From the NCBI RefSeq assembly GCF_027942865.1, contig NC_134525.1:23621657-23685656 (forward strand): a stretch of DNA of 64,000 nucleotides. Reading direction: 5' to 3'. The notes below the pieces were generated by a model that was given only the letters and a program-made list of their open reading frames with translations, was not told the DNA's origin and searched no databases. Within the stretch, counting starts at the first letter, position 1. Each line of letters opens with the position of its first letter. Both the position numbers and the translations under genes were made by a program. Below, in pieces: positions 1-28,800 of this stretch. Source of the stretch: Odontesthes bonariensis. Lineage: Eukaryota > Chordata > Actinopteri > Atheriniformes > Atherinopsidae.

Positions 1-582
1 TTTTTGTTTTATTTTTATTTTTTGTGGGTTTTTTCCCCTGTTATTAACGGCCGCCGTAGCAAGCAACGTTTCAACTAGAGGAAAGTCAATGTTGTCAATC
101 GACAACTCCACGAGCTTATTACGCATTCGTCAATTTCGCTTTCGGGAGGGTTCCTGGTTCGAATACCGACGATTCTCTGTGGCAACTCCGCCCTCCTCCT
201 CTTCGTTAGTCTCTGTGCAAAAGATGAAAGGAAAACAATGTATCTGAAATGATTGAAATGTGGAAATGAAAAGAATCTTGTCATGTTATGTTATTTTCCT
301 TACTGATTCCAACATCCTAAAGACCTGATACTAAAGTATGTATGTGCCAGCATGTAAGAAGAATGACACCTACAGTCGCTGTTCTTTGAAATGACCAAAC
401 TACAGGTCTAACTACAGGTGTTGATCACGTGTTAACGCTCAACCGCCGCCTTCTCTGTATGCCATAGCTCAGTCATACCTTTTAAACCTGTTTAATATGG
501 AAATGGCGTATTTTCCGTGTACCCGTGTTTAGGTTTGTCTGCTCCTGTGCGTGTGGTGTTCTTCCCCCCCCCCAAAACTGCG
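1..582. other. upstream flank of copine A, no gene seen
   Basis: No ORF here looks like a protein I recognise. The end of the stretch holds the 5' untranslated sequence of copine A. A possible splice acceptor (gtttag) lies near 530, so a noncoding first exon further upstream cannot be excluded. Confidence 0.5.
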
Positions 583-6941
<6,359 letters not shown>

Positions 6942-8119
6942 TCTGAAAACTAACCTTCCTCCTCCAAACTTCAGTCCACTTTACCTCTGAAACTACGTCA
7001 GGTGTTCCTCTTTCTTATTTAGCCTTTTGGCTATACTAGCATGTATGATTCAGCATGGTAGACATTTTAGGATTTGTAAACACTACACAAAGGTTAAGGT
7101 CTAAAATCCATACAACAAAGTTGTCATCACAGGCATTCCATAATGTTTGTTAACTGTATATTTACAGTGATACGTAGTCTTTACTTTGTATGACTCGAGT
7201 GCCAGGATTTTCAACGTGTCAACTGACATTTGTTTCAGTTTTTTTTTTTTTTTTTTTTTAAAGGGAGAAGGACTAAGGCAGCTAATAACATCTAACTCGG
7301 TTGCGTTCTTTATTTTTTTTACAAACATAAGTCCCATTTCATTGTTGGTCATCGCCATATTAAGTTGCCATGGAAATTTTGGACACATTTCAATTGAAAT
7401 CACTGGAGCAAAGCCAAAGCTTTCCAAATCCTACTATAATGTTTACAGGATGAATCCGTACAGAGTCGACTGTTAAAGAATCCAATTTTGTATATTTTTA
7501 CACTGCAAAACAATGTGTTTTTGTTATTGTTGGTGTTCTTTTTCTCGTAAATCGTCTCGTTTATTTGGTGAACTCACTCCTCGGTGCTTCTATTTATGTT
7601 TTTTAACATGAAGAATCCCTTGGAGCGATAAACATCGGTCGCCGGGGAGAACTTTATATTTTCAAGTATTTGTTTACAGAATATATATTTAAAAAGTTCT
7701 CTGTGTGTTCAGAGGAAACTTTAAAACCTATATAGACATAAACATAGTATATGTAAATGCATTATTATTATTTGCACTTATCCCTTTGAGACTGCCTTAT
7801 ATACAGTCGTTGTCATGGATGTTGATTTCATCTGAATTTTTCTTATATTTGTCATGTTATAAAAGAAATGTCTCATCTGCATCATAACCAGTTTTTTTTA
7901 ACGATTTAATCATGTAAAAATGATTAGAAAAACCACTTTTATAAAGGTATCAAACAGAGATTCCCCTTCATTCAGAAACACTGTTTTGTTTACTTTTAGT
8001 GTGTGTGTGTGTGTGTATGGATTTCTACAATTTATACACACCCAGATCAGATACTGGACTAAGAAAAGTAAAAACTAATCACTAAAAAAACTGTGTCGTC
8101 TGTCTTCCTTTTTACTTAA

Positions 8120-8154
8120 TTCCTCACTTAGTTCGCCCTGAACTAAGTGAGGAA
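8120..8154. repeat. perfect 15-bp stem-loop
   Basis: The arms 8120-8134 (ttcctcacttagttc) and 8140-8154 are exact reverse complements around a 5-base loop (gccct). It lies about 1.2 kb after the copine A stop codon. It could be a MITE remnant or an RNA hairpin in a long 3' UTR; the sequence does not decide. Confidence 0.8.
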
Positions 8155-9399
8155 CCTGTGTTCTGAGGGGGTTGCATATTGGTGGCGGCCCTGCCCAGCT
8201 CCTTGGAGCTTTCCCATGAACCAAGATGGTGAATAAAAATGGTGTTCTAAACACTAAAGACTTCTACAGTGCTGCCAGGGTGCTCAAAATGCGAGAGGGA
8301 TCTGAACAGCAGTTATTGTGTCAACCGCCCCAGTGCCTTGTCGGTGTGCAAATTGCAGAGGGTCTAATTTGTGGGGCCACCAGGGGTCAGAGATGATTGT
8401 GAACAATCCTTTCTATGGTATTCATCAAGAGAGAAGCCAAGGTCGACTACAGAGAAGCTAGTTTTCTGCCTAAGACCAATGGATCTCAATCTGCCTAAAA
8501 AGCTTGATTTGTTTTGATCAACTGAAGCATCCCTGCCAGTTTATTATCAGCTTATACACCCAGGAATCAGTAGGTATCAACCTGAACCATGAAGGAGATG
8601 GCAGAAGCAGCCGAACGAACACAAATGTTTCAAAGCAGAAAGTACTTCACATTGTTGGGGTTAATTTTCTGTTTGATTTTACATGGTTGTCTTTGTAGCT
8701 GATGGACGGAAAACAAAACGCTTTCACACAGACTAGCTGGCCGTCTTGTCAAAGCAGTGTCCATCCACTCCTTCAGCTGAGATGAACCTGAATGGGGTCA
8801 CGCACATACGCTGTGGACAAAAAGTGGAAATCGGCGCACAGAATCGATTCTGAAATCTGACTTTCGCAGCTTGATCTCAACATCTAGCATTCATCTCTCT
8901 AAAGTTTCCCAAATCCTTCCGATTGTTCTGCACTGCGACATTAACTCATGATACACTAAACTAAAGCAGTGGTGGCCCAGGCTCTAACTTCCTCTGTGCT
9001 GCAGAGATGTGATTGGAGGCAACACTGCGAGATGAACTGGTGTGGCGGCTCACATTTCAAGCACTAAACAAAACAAGACCGTGGTACTAATGGCATTCAG
9101 CCGGCAAATGCCTGGAAAAAGTTCATGGTTATTCCAAGTTTCCCCTAAATCCACCGGACAGCTGTGGCTAAATTACAGTTTATAGTTTGAGAATGAAAGC
9201 AGCTTGAAAGAAGGAAAGAGCAACATCAGAGACAAATTGTGCGTTTTTCTTTAATTCCTGTTTTTCTTGAGAATCTGTGACATGCTGAGGTCAAAATACC
9301 ACAGCAAGATGGCACAGCAGCTGCAGTTTTCACCATGACTTTATTCCTCTTTTCAGAGCGGCCAGTTTTGGAACATAAAAAAAACTCCCACGGGCCTGC

Positions 9400-9625
9400 A
9401 CTCCTCTCTTCAGCAGGGTCTGTTCTGGGGAGAACAAACAGGAGAGATCATATAAAAAGCAGAATAGAATTTAAAGTTCTCACATATAAAGCTATTAATA
9501 ACCAAACCCCATCATATCTTAAAGAGCTCATAGTGCAATAATTTCCCAACAGAGCATCTTTGAAGTGCCTTGAGATTACATTTTTCTGTGATTTGGAGCT
9601 GTATAAATAAAGCTAAACTGAATTT
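9400..9625 (+). mobile_element. L2-like LINE 3' end remnant
   Basis: The plus strand encodes a fragment containing FKVLTYKAINNQTPSYLKEL, typical of the end of L2-like reverse transcriptase ORFs in fish. It is followed by the common 3' tail (gtgccttgagattacattt, then tataaataaagc). The same tail recurs at 58438-58500. Confidence 0.65.
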
Positions 9626-10751
9626 AAATAGCTCTATAAACGCAGGGCTTCCCTGTCCTTCAGTTCCTCTGTGTTTTAGGTCATGAACCTTACAAACTAT
9701 CACTCATATGGGCTACTTTGAACTAAAGTCCACGTTTATTGTGGAAAAGGCGGAGCTAATAATAGTTCATTCAATAAAAAAAATGGGAAATCAGAATTTT
9801 CAAGTTCCAACTGGAAAAAAATAACACCAACTATGAATGCCAAGAGAAAGGGCAACCCTGTCACACACTAGGTAGTGGTCGCCATCTTGGAAGCTGTAGT
9901 AGTGAGGTTCAGTGATTGACAATTCAAATGTAAGAGGAGAAAGCAATGTGAGTTTTGAACAAAAGAAGTGTCGTAGAAAGACAACATGAGAAACAAAAGA
10001 GTTATCATGATGACATGTTATGGAGGGAAGCCAGGGACCGGTGTTTGGAGATGAAGGAACTTTGTGAGTAAGTGGTTTGGATGCTATGATTTGGAGTGAT
10101 TTCTCCACTAACACGCCCAATGTGGTTTCAATCCAGCAGGTAACACCAATGCTGGAATCCTGATATCTGTAGATTGATGTAAAAATACTGTCAGCTACGT
10201 ACGTTCATCTTATGCTTTCCTTTTGAACAACCCCCCCCCCAAAAAAATAAATAAATAAATGAAAATTAATTAATTAGGCTAAATATTGAAAGCATTTGCG
10301 TCATTATTTCTCATTGAAGGAGATGACTTTAGTACAACTCCTCCAAATGCTTTTGTAGAATCTCTCTATCACTACTCGTTCTCATTTGAGTCATTTTAAT
10401 GTAATACTGCGAGATAAATGGCTAGCAGGGGCCCATCTGAGTGGCCTCCAAAGCAGCAGCAGCAGTAGCAGTAGTAGTAGTTCCAGAGAGCTACGCCTTT
10501 GGCTTAAAGATTATTGCTGTGTCTCTGTTTAAATCTACTGATAACTATTTGTGACGACAGATTTTCTAGTTTTCTCCACCCTCTTCTGTCTTCTCCTCGG
10601 GTCCCCTCTTTGCAGGAACGACGCTGTCTGACCCGCCTTCCATAGCCTCTCGGTGGGCGTTTAAACTACAAGCTTTTCTAAAATATCTGCCTAAGTTGAA
10701 CAGGAACGCCGAATCGTCAGTAAGGAGTATTTTCTTCCCTTGAGTCCCCCG

Positions 10752-10774
10752 TGACGTATCGGACATTTGTCGCG
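10752..10774 (+). promoter_or_regulatory. possible cpne3 promoter / 5' noncoding exon end
   Basis: A CRE-like TGACGTA (10752-10758) is followed by a donor-like junction (gtcgcg|gtaagc) after 10774. The cpne3 ATG lies two bases after a good acceptor (cctgacag, ending at 12098), so an upstream noncoding exon is expected. This is a candidate only. Confidence 0.25.
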
Positions 10775-11364
10775 GTAAGCCTGCATCTAAATTTGAATCA
10801 TATCTTGCGGAAGTCAACGTGAAAAAACAGAAAACATAATCAGTTGTCAATTTATGCTTTCGCCCTGTTAGCTTTACGTTAGCTATAGCATTTTCTCATA
10901 AACTACCCATTACTATAGCATGTACGCTCCACACCCATATTTATGCGTATTGTGTCATATTTTCCACGTGTTTGTGTCATAGGTTTATACAAAGTACTAC
11001 TGTATTGCTACGTTACCACTCGAAACCACTCCAAAGCTACAACTCTTAACTAATCCAGGCGAACGAAACGAGACCCATAAGCTATAGTCGTATTAGCCTA
11101 ATCAGATAACTTTAGCTCCCTGTTGACACACTGTAATGTTAAGTAACGAGACACCCTTTGAAGCTAAGTAGAAACAAACAAGCAAAGTCAATTCTTTCTT
11201 TTAGTTTCGTTTAGTAGTTCCATCACATTTTGAATTATCTTGGCAGACTTAGCCCCACGGTCAAACCAACGTAGGGTCCACATTTACTGGAATAATGTTC
11301 ATTTTTTCAGGGTGAACATTTCTTTACACTTTTATCAAGGTCTGGCGCGCGTGCAGGCTTATTC

Positions 11365-12021
11365 AAGGCTGATTCATACTCGGCGCAAACGCGCAACTGT
11401 TCTGGCTCGAGAACCATTAATGACGTCATCGAAAGCGCCAGCCCCTTCACAGTTCCTTCAGCTCATAAGCGCAGTTTGCGCCGAGTATGCGTCACATTTG
11501 CAGTTCTCTCCAAACCAGCGAGCGTCACTGTTGAGGAAACAAGCTGAAAAGCATACGAAGAAAGCATACACAATGCCACCTGTGGTGTCACGTCAGCAGA
11601 GGCTGGCACATCTGATGAGGAATAAATTTACTCTGGGTGTAGAACTGTATATGTATCTCAGAGCTAAGCGGCTGCGGCAAAAACAGAAGAGAAGGTGGAA
11701 TGTTCGTCCTTTGCAACAAGACGAACTTTGTCAAACGTTGTCCCAGTGTAACTTCATAGACTTGTCGTACAGATGTTTGTAGAGGCGCATCCTCTCGGTC
11801 ACCGCGGTCTCTGCAGTGTTCATTTTTTTCTTTTTCTTTGTCAGCTGTTTCCGGTTGAGCGCGCGCGAAGTCAGAAAAAAAGTTGTGTGCACGCCCTTGC
11901 GCCGCGCGAGGATTTTCTAGCTTGCGAAGGGGGGCGTGGCGGAATTTTGGGACACGTGACCGTTTGCGCCATTTGCGACCAGCTAGTATGAGCGAGGTCG
12001 CGCCGAGTATGAATCAGCCTT
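11365..12021 (+). mobile_element. PIF/Harbinger-like DNA transposon remnant with 22-bp terminal inverted repeats
   Basis: Exact 22-bp inverted repeats, starting aaggctgattcatactcgg, occupy 11365-11386 and 12000-12021 and enclose 657 bp. A 12-base piece of the end (gcgccgagtatg) recurs inside at 11478. If the outermost A is counted as target DNA, flanks read TCA and TAA, which would fit a degenerate TWA target site. The interior plus strand encodes a basic fragment with RQKQKRRWNVRPL, reminiscent of the N-terminal part of Harbinger transposases; the catalytic core is absent. It ends 79 bases before the cpne3 ATG, in the upstream flank or first intron. Confidence 0.65.
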
Positions 12022-12100
12022 AAAGGCAGTGATTGTGTTTAAAGTGTGTGTTTCTCACACCACTGTCTGTGTGGTTTCCCCATCTTGTTACCTGACAGAC

Positions 12101-20007
<7,907 letters not shown>

Positions 20008-20205
20008 CATCACAACGAAGAAACACATCATCCTTCTTAATTCAACCCAGAGTCGGCCAGGCCAACCCAACCCAAACCACACACTGTGCATCCTTTGGAT
20101 GTTCTTGTCAGTAACATTCACTTATGAAGCTGTTTTTAAAAAAAAATTCCATGATTCAGAATAAGTGCACTCTCTGAATCGTCCAATCATTGAAAAAAGT
20201 ATGTA

Positions 20206-20211
20206 AATAAA
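20206..20211 (+). terminator. poly(A) signal AATAAA for cpne3
   Basis: AATAAA lies about 200 bases after the exon 15b stop. A second AATAAA at 21188-21193 would allow a longer 3' UTR of about 1.2 kb. Confidence 0.55.
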
Positions 20212-21533
20212 GAAAAAGCACTAATTGCAGGAACATTTCCGTGGGATATAAACTACCCACTTTCTCTTTTGAATGCATGATAGGCGTTTGCAATGTAATT
20301 TAATTACAATTTAAATTGATGTCTACGGAATGAAATCGCGAGCACTATCAAACTATAAAAATGCTTTGACTTCTATATTCTCAGCAAAGCCGGAAGCTTA
20401 ACAAGTGCTTGCATCGCTCGACTCTTCCTTCGTAGCTTTGGCGTCATATAGCCTGACGGGTTCGCATGTACGATGAATTCCCGCAGCTGAGAATTTACTT
20501 TGCATCGGAACGGCACTCTTTGCTGTTGATTTCATTTTAGAACTGTGGATGTAACTTCCTCGGGAGAAGGTCCGGCGTCAGGCACAAATGACCAAGCTGA
20601 ACTAAAAGAGAGAAGTTATGATACTAAAAAGTAGTTTAATGCTCACTTAATTAATGTCCCTTCACAGTATGTCCGTATAGTATCATCATTTAAATTTGAG
20701 GCCATCTTTTGTCAGATGTGTACATCCTAACATGTATGTCTATAATTTTTAATGTTGTGTTGTTGTACGTGTTTCTATCTGCACTCACAATAGTTCAGTC
20801 GGTTTAAAAAAAATTTTTTTTTTAAGATCCAGTATTTACATATTTTCCTCAAACAAATTGCCAAACTCAGACTGCACTATTTTTTTATATAACTGGAAGG
20901 TTTGCTTTGATTGTACCAGCTGCTTTGGAATACTTTGCTTCCCACATATAGATTATCAAACGAACTTTGTCTTTAGTTTTATGGATATGGTCAAACAGGA
21001 AAGTTCAGTATTTAACAAGCTAGCTCTCTAAAAACTGTCACTAATAATCATGATTGAAATCTGTGTATTTGCCATAAGCTTTTCCCTTTTTTTTTTTTTT
21101 TTTTTGTATCTGATGTATCATGTTGCATTCCAGCTGCTTTGTACTTCATCAGAAATGGGAATTGTGCCTTTGAACATTGAGCTTGCAAATAAAACACCTC
21201 AGATTCTTTATGAATTGGTTGAAACTCTTAACGTACACCAAAAACAACATCACAGGGCTCCTCCAAATGCGTGTAAGCTTTCATGTCTCAGAGATGAACC
21301 CAAGTCACGAATATTCTGTTGAACGCACACGTTAGGACGTGCGCTGCTAAGTTCTGAACATCTTATGCAGAAGTTTCACCAGACTGTCCTGACTTTATCG
21401 AGCATAAATTGAACGACGTCAGAGCCTGTAGCTGACGATACTTTGTTAAAATATTTTTTTAAATCCGCTTTAAAATACTAACAAAAGCCACTGCTGCCAC
21501 ATACTGGAGAGTTGGTTCCTGAACAGCATCGAC

Positions 21534-22173
21534 TTAAAGGGATAGTTTGCCTCTTGACATGAAGCTGAATGACATCCCATATATGAACATTGACTTACCC
21601 CCTGCTGCGTCCTGTGAGCCGAGTTCCAGCCGAGTTTTGGCATTGACGAAGGTAGTCCGGCTAGTTGGCTGCTTAAAAAAAATAAAGCGTCTTGCTTCTC
21701 AAAATAATAGCCGTTCAAAAGAGTAATACATTTGCGTCAAAATCATTCCTCCAGAAAAAGTCAGACCTCACAATCGCTTGGCGCTATTTTCTCTCTACCT
21801 TCATATCAACGCGTACAGCCACCTAGCGATAGCCGCACCTGTTACGGTGTTTACTGCTCGGTCTGCACAGTTTGCACAGCACGCAGTGATACGAAGGTAG
21901 AGAGAAAATAGCGCCAAGCGATTGTGAGGTCTGACTTTTTCTGGATGAACAATTTTGTGATGCAAATGTATTACTCTTTTGAACGCATATTGTTTTGAGA
22001 AGCAAGACGCTTTATTTTTTAAACCCCAGCCAACTAGCCGGACTATCTTCGTCAACGCAAAAACTCGGCTGGAACTCTGCTCACAGGACGCAGCGGGGGG
22101 TAAGTCAATGATGATATTGCTAAAATGGGATGTCATACAGCTTCATGTCAAAAGAGGCGAACTATCCCTTTAA
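21534..22173. mobile_element. foldback MITE, copy 2 (TTAA-flanked)
   Basis: The same family and ends as 18918-19560, 640 bp, between cpne3 and idi1. The unique centre is inverted relative to copy 1 and is longer by about 18 bases, so the copies lie in opposite orientation or the centre has flipped by recombination between arms. Confidence 0.9.
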
Positions 22174-22433
22174 AACAGTATTTGGACCAAATCATGTTGA
22201 TATACTGGATAATATCGAGATAGTTACTTGAATGTCTGTATTTTCCTTCTGCGAACACGTAAAAAAAAAAAAAAAGAAAAAAAAAGAAAAATCCCATTTC
22301 CACCAGCACGACTGCGCTCATCTTTTCTGGAAGTACCGTCTCATTGACTTTGTAGTCGGTCACAGCCTTGAAAAAGTAACAAAGCCATGGGAGGGGAAAA
22401 AAACATTCACTGCCAACGGCCATAATCTAACAT

Positions 22434-22439
22434 TTTATT
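22434..22439 (-). terminator. poly(A) signal for idi1
   Basis: The plus strand reads TTTATT, which is AATAAA on the minus strand, 400 bases after the idi1 stop codon. Confidence 0.5.
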
Positions 22440-22838
22440 GTGTAAAAGGTACAAAGACACAGTTTCAGAAGTTTCATTGTAGGAAGTGAAAGTGATCCAC
22501 CTCAGCCTACAGACCACAGGTTTTTTTAAATATAAAAATAAGCTTAATTCTGTGGAGCTGTCAATAACGTTGCCCTTTTACATCTAATAAACTCGAATGT
22601 TAGAAGTCCGCCGGTCAAACGGAATCAATGATGCGTCTGTCTACGAGCACTGCTGTGATCTACTGTGAAGATGAAAGCACCGCCTCGCCTCTTACAAGCA
22701 GCCAGACTAAAACATTCCATGCTTTCTCTTTCATACAAAAAAAAACAGACGGGTGCTCATCGGGTCTCTGACGGCTGAGCGGGCCGATTTGATCTCATTT
22801 TCTTCATGATTAGAGATGCAGCCTGATCCAGGTTATGG

Positions 22839-25730
<2,892 letters not shown>

Positions 25731-25750
25731 GGCCTGACCTCAACGGAAAA

Positions 25751-25755
25751 CCAAT
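25751..25755 (-). promoter_or_regulatory. CCAAT box (NF-Y type) at idi1 5' end
   Basis: CCAAT on the plus strand (ATTGG on the minus) within ccaatcaca lies between the SRE-like site and the first ATG. SREBP commonly acts with NF-Y at such pairs. It is only about 21 bases before the ATG, so many transcripts may start inside exon 1. Confidence 0.4.
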
Positions 25756-25813
25756 CACAGGGACTGACGATCAGGCTGTCGGTGAAAAACGGAGAGGAGA
25801 ACCCGAGGAAGGA

Positions 25814-25823
25814 ATGGGGTGAT
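25814..25823 (-). promoter_or_regulatory. SRE-1-like SREBP site upstream of idi1
   Basis: The minus strand reads ATCACCCCAT, nine of ten bases matching the LDLR-type SRE (ATCACCCCAC). It lies 84-93 bases upstream of the first idi1 ATG. Cholesterol-pathway genes including IDI1 are established SREBP targets; activity here is inferred. Confidence 0.5.
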
Positions 25824-25830
25824 AGCGCCA

Positions 25831-28800
25831 GGCGGAGGACACAGGGCTCAAGGGGGAGGATACCAGCACATGTAGCTTATGGATATGATACATTATTACT
25901 CCACGAGAACAATGAGGCAAGATGTGAGAACAAGTTCACCTGACTGCACAAACCATACCAGGATCAGTTTCTCTCCGTTCTGTTGTACTTTAAGTAACCA
26001 AAGAACGAAAGCAACACGTATTTACTATATATTAAAGTCAAGATTCAGAAGCACACTGTGTGATTTCAGCCCTTTAAAGACTCCCTCACATACTCCGCTG
26101 GTTCCATAAATCTGCAACCTGCAGTTTGATTAATTTGAATTAAAGAAATAAATCAATTAAAGAAATACTTTAAAAAAAAAAAAAAGAAAAGCCAACCAAA
26201 TTCCCCAACACATAGTCCAACATTTTCAAAGGTGCTGCATTTACAGCCATCATCTGATACACGCACAAGGCTTGTGGACACAAGGCACAAGGCTTGTGGA
26301 CACAAGGCACGAGGCTAATATTTGGATTCAAGGACAAATTTCTCAGATAAACTTCTAGTCTGGAACCCAGAAGCTGTAATGTTGAGATTCACTGTGCTAC
26401 TTTCTGAAGTCTCCAATGTATCAAAAAGATACATTTGTAATTGTGTTGATAACCCCCCCCAAAAAAAAGACACTAGATAAAGTCTTGCAGTGCAGTTAGA
26501 AAGCTTTGTTTCTTATCAGAAAATAACGAGGACTGCACGCTCGGTACCCACTGGGTCTTATTTGCATTCGGATTTCAGAAGGACAGAAGCAACTAAACAC
26601 AGTTTCTCTTTTCATTTGTCACTTTTGCCTAATAACTGTGTTCAAGGTCTGAGACTTCTCGAACGAAAACAAAGAAACCTTGAAGGAACTGGACATTCAA
26701 GGACACGCACTCCTCCCATTCCCTTTCCATGGACAGTTCACTGAAGGATCTGTTCTCTAAGACATAAACATATCATTACGCGTCATTTTTGACTTTTTGT
26801 GTTTTAAGTGTTCACTCCGTACACAAATTGAACTTTCCCCCAATTCAAAGTTTCACTCGGTAACATTTAGGAGCATCTGCTGGCAGAAATGTATGACATT
26901 AGTCACAACTTTGTCCTCATTAGTGCACAACTGCTTAAGAATAAGATTTGTCTTGTTCTCGTGATCTCAAAATGGCAGATGGCAGGCACCGTGTTTCACC
27001 AACCGAGCGCTAGCTTCAGGCGGAGGCCTTCCACATTAGCTTTTGTCATGAACATGGAGGGCGAGGGGTGGGAGATTTGCAGTTGGTTGTAATCTGCCAA
27101 GCTGCCACTAAATATCACTACAACCCACACTGAGGCTTTTCTTCCTCTGCATCTCAGGATGCTTATGCACTTCTGTCCATAGGCCTTCAGACTTTCCTCA
27201 CCAAACTCTTTGTGGATTTTAAAAAATGTATTTAACTGTGGGAGGAGGGGTGGAGTTCACCAGAGGAACTGCAAAGACCATAAAAAAAAATAAAAAAAAA
27301 ATAAAAAAGAGGCCCCAGTTGATATTCAAACAGAGAACCTTCTTCATTGTGTACCTTGAAGGGAAAACACTTCAAATGCGGGTCTGACAGCATTACTGTC
27401 GACAATGGAGAAGATTGTCTCTGCTGCCTCTTCAGAATGACCATAAACAGCAATAAACTACACTGCATGTGGATATAATTCAGGGACGTCCAAAGTCTGT
27501 CCTATCGGGCCGCTGTCCTGCAGGTTTTAGATGTTTCCCTGCTTCAACACACCTAATTCAGATGAAATGGATCTCTTCAACAGATTGTCAAATTCTGCAC
27601 AAGCCAGCTAATGATGCATTGATCTGAATCAGGTGTGTTGAAGCAGGGAAACATCTAAAACCTGCAGGACACCGGCCCTCGAGGACCGCATGTGGCCCCC
27701 CTGAATAATTGATTCTTGAAACCTAAGAATGTAATAGTTGTTAAAAAAAAAAAAGTTCAGTGGCCAGCAGTGGCGCTTTCATTGTCCCGTTGAAGAATTC
27801 CACTCCGTGTTTTCCTGTTTACACTGACTGTCAACACACCATCAGACCACTGCACAGAGCAGCACGCATCGCTCAGGCCTTGTCCCAAACGGACATAAGT
27901 ATGCACTGTCCGTCACATACACAACATGCAGAGACACCGATAAAACGCTCAGTTACTTACAAAATATGTGCTAAACAGCTGGGGGTCCAAACACGTCTTT
28001 GGACGTATTTAGCGTTAGTTTTCAGAGTGGAATCCGATGGTCGAGCCTTCGTTCCGGGCTTCTGACATAACAGATTTCCATTCGCTACATCATCCTTGGC
28101 GTAATCACCCATTGGCTTAGAAAGCGCAAACACGAATTGCGTAATGCGGAAGTATGTGCAAATACGTGATGTGTCAAAATTTGGACTAAAATTCTGATAT
28201 TTGGGAATACTTTTAGCTCGCTGTCACCATCCATTGCCAAATTCATTATGATGGGATTTAATTAATAGGCTTGCATGTTAACAAGGTAAGATAGGTTCCA
28301 CCAAACTCTCTTAGCTGCTGTGTGAAGATGGAACGTCAGATTGCCGCTATGAAGGTGATATGTGGCAGCTAGCTGTGCTAACTTGTAGCTAATTTCGTTT
28401 CCAGTATTCCCCGTGAGCGAGCAATGAATTCAGCGAGGCAGTGACAGTGGTGGGTTAAACTATTGTTTATAATATATCGGATATGCAAAAATAAGTGCCA
28501 AAGAGTAAATTTACCTTGTTAATTTGCACATAATAAATGAATGTACAGGATGCGTTTTCTCGCGCGTGCTACCTTCGCTTTCTGTTTTCATAATTCTAAC
28601 TAAATCACTTTATGATACACGGTCCAATTGCTAATATGGTTAAGATTAAACGGCAGCAGTACGGGCCTGTATGACCCCAGTGACGTCCTGTGTAACGTGG
28701 AAAATCATATAGAGTAATAAACTTTACAGGTGTAACATCAAATTATGTGACCCGTGTCATGATGAGGATTTTAAGCATGCATTGCATAGTACCGACTCCA

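Larger units (their letters stand above)
6942..11364. other. copine A 3' flank and intergenic region before cpne3
   Basis: The first 1.2 kb is AT-rich and likely holds the copine A 3' UTR; I found no convincing nearby AATAAA, and the first is at 8232-8237. A stem-loop lies at 8120-8154 and an L2-like LINE remnant at about 9400-9625. A possible cpne3 5' noncoding exon ends at 10774. No other gene is supported. Confidence 0.5.
20008..22838. other. cpne3 3' flank and idi1 3' flank
   Basis: AT-rich sequence with the cpne3 3' UTR, two AATAAA signals on the plus strand, the second foldback MITE, an A-rich tract at 22261-22290 and the idi1 3' UTR on the minus strand. No further gene is supported. 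Confidence 0.6.

Noticed and set aside
11240..11782. 180-codon plus-strand ORF as a host gene
   Set aside because: It begins outside and runs into the terminal-repeat element; the conserved-looking part is a transposase fragment.
26260..26310. Short direct repeats (cacaaggcttgtggacacaa) as a CRISPR-like or regulatory array
   Set aside because: Only two copies with no spacers; a simple local duplication in a vertebrate genome.
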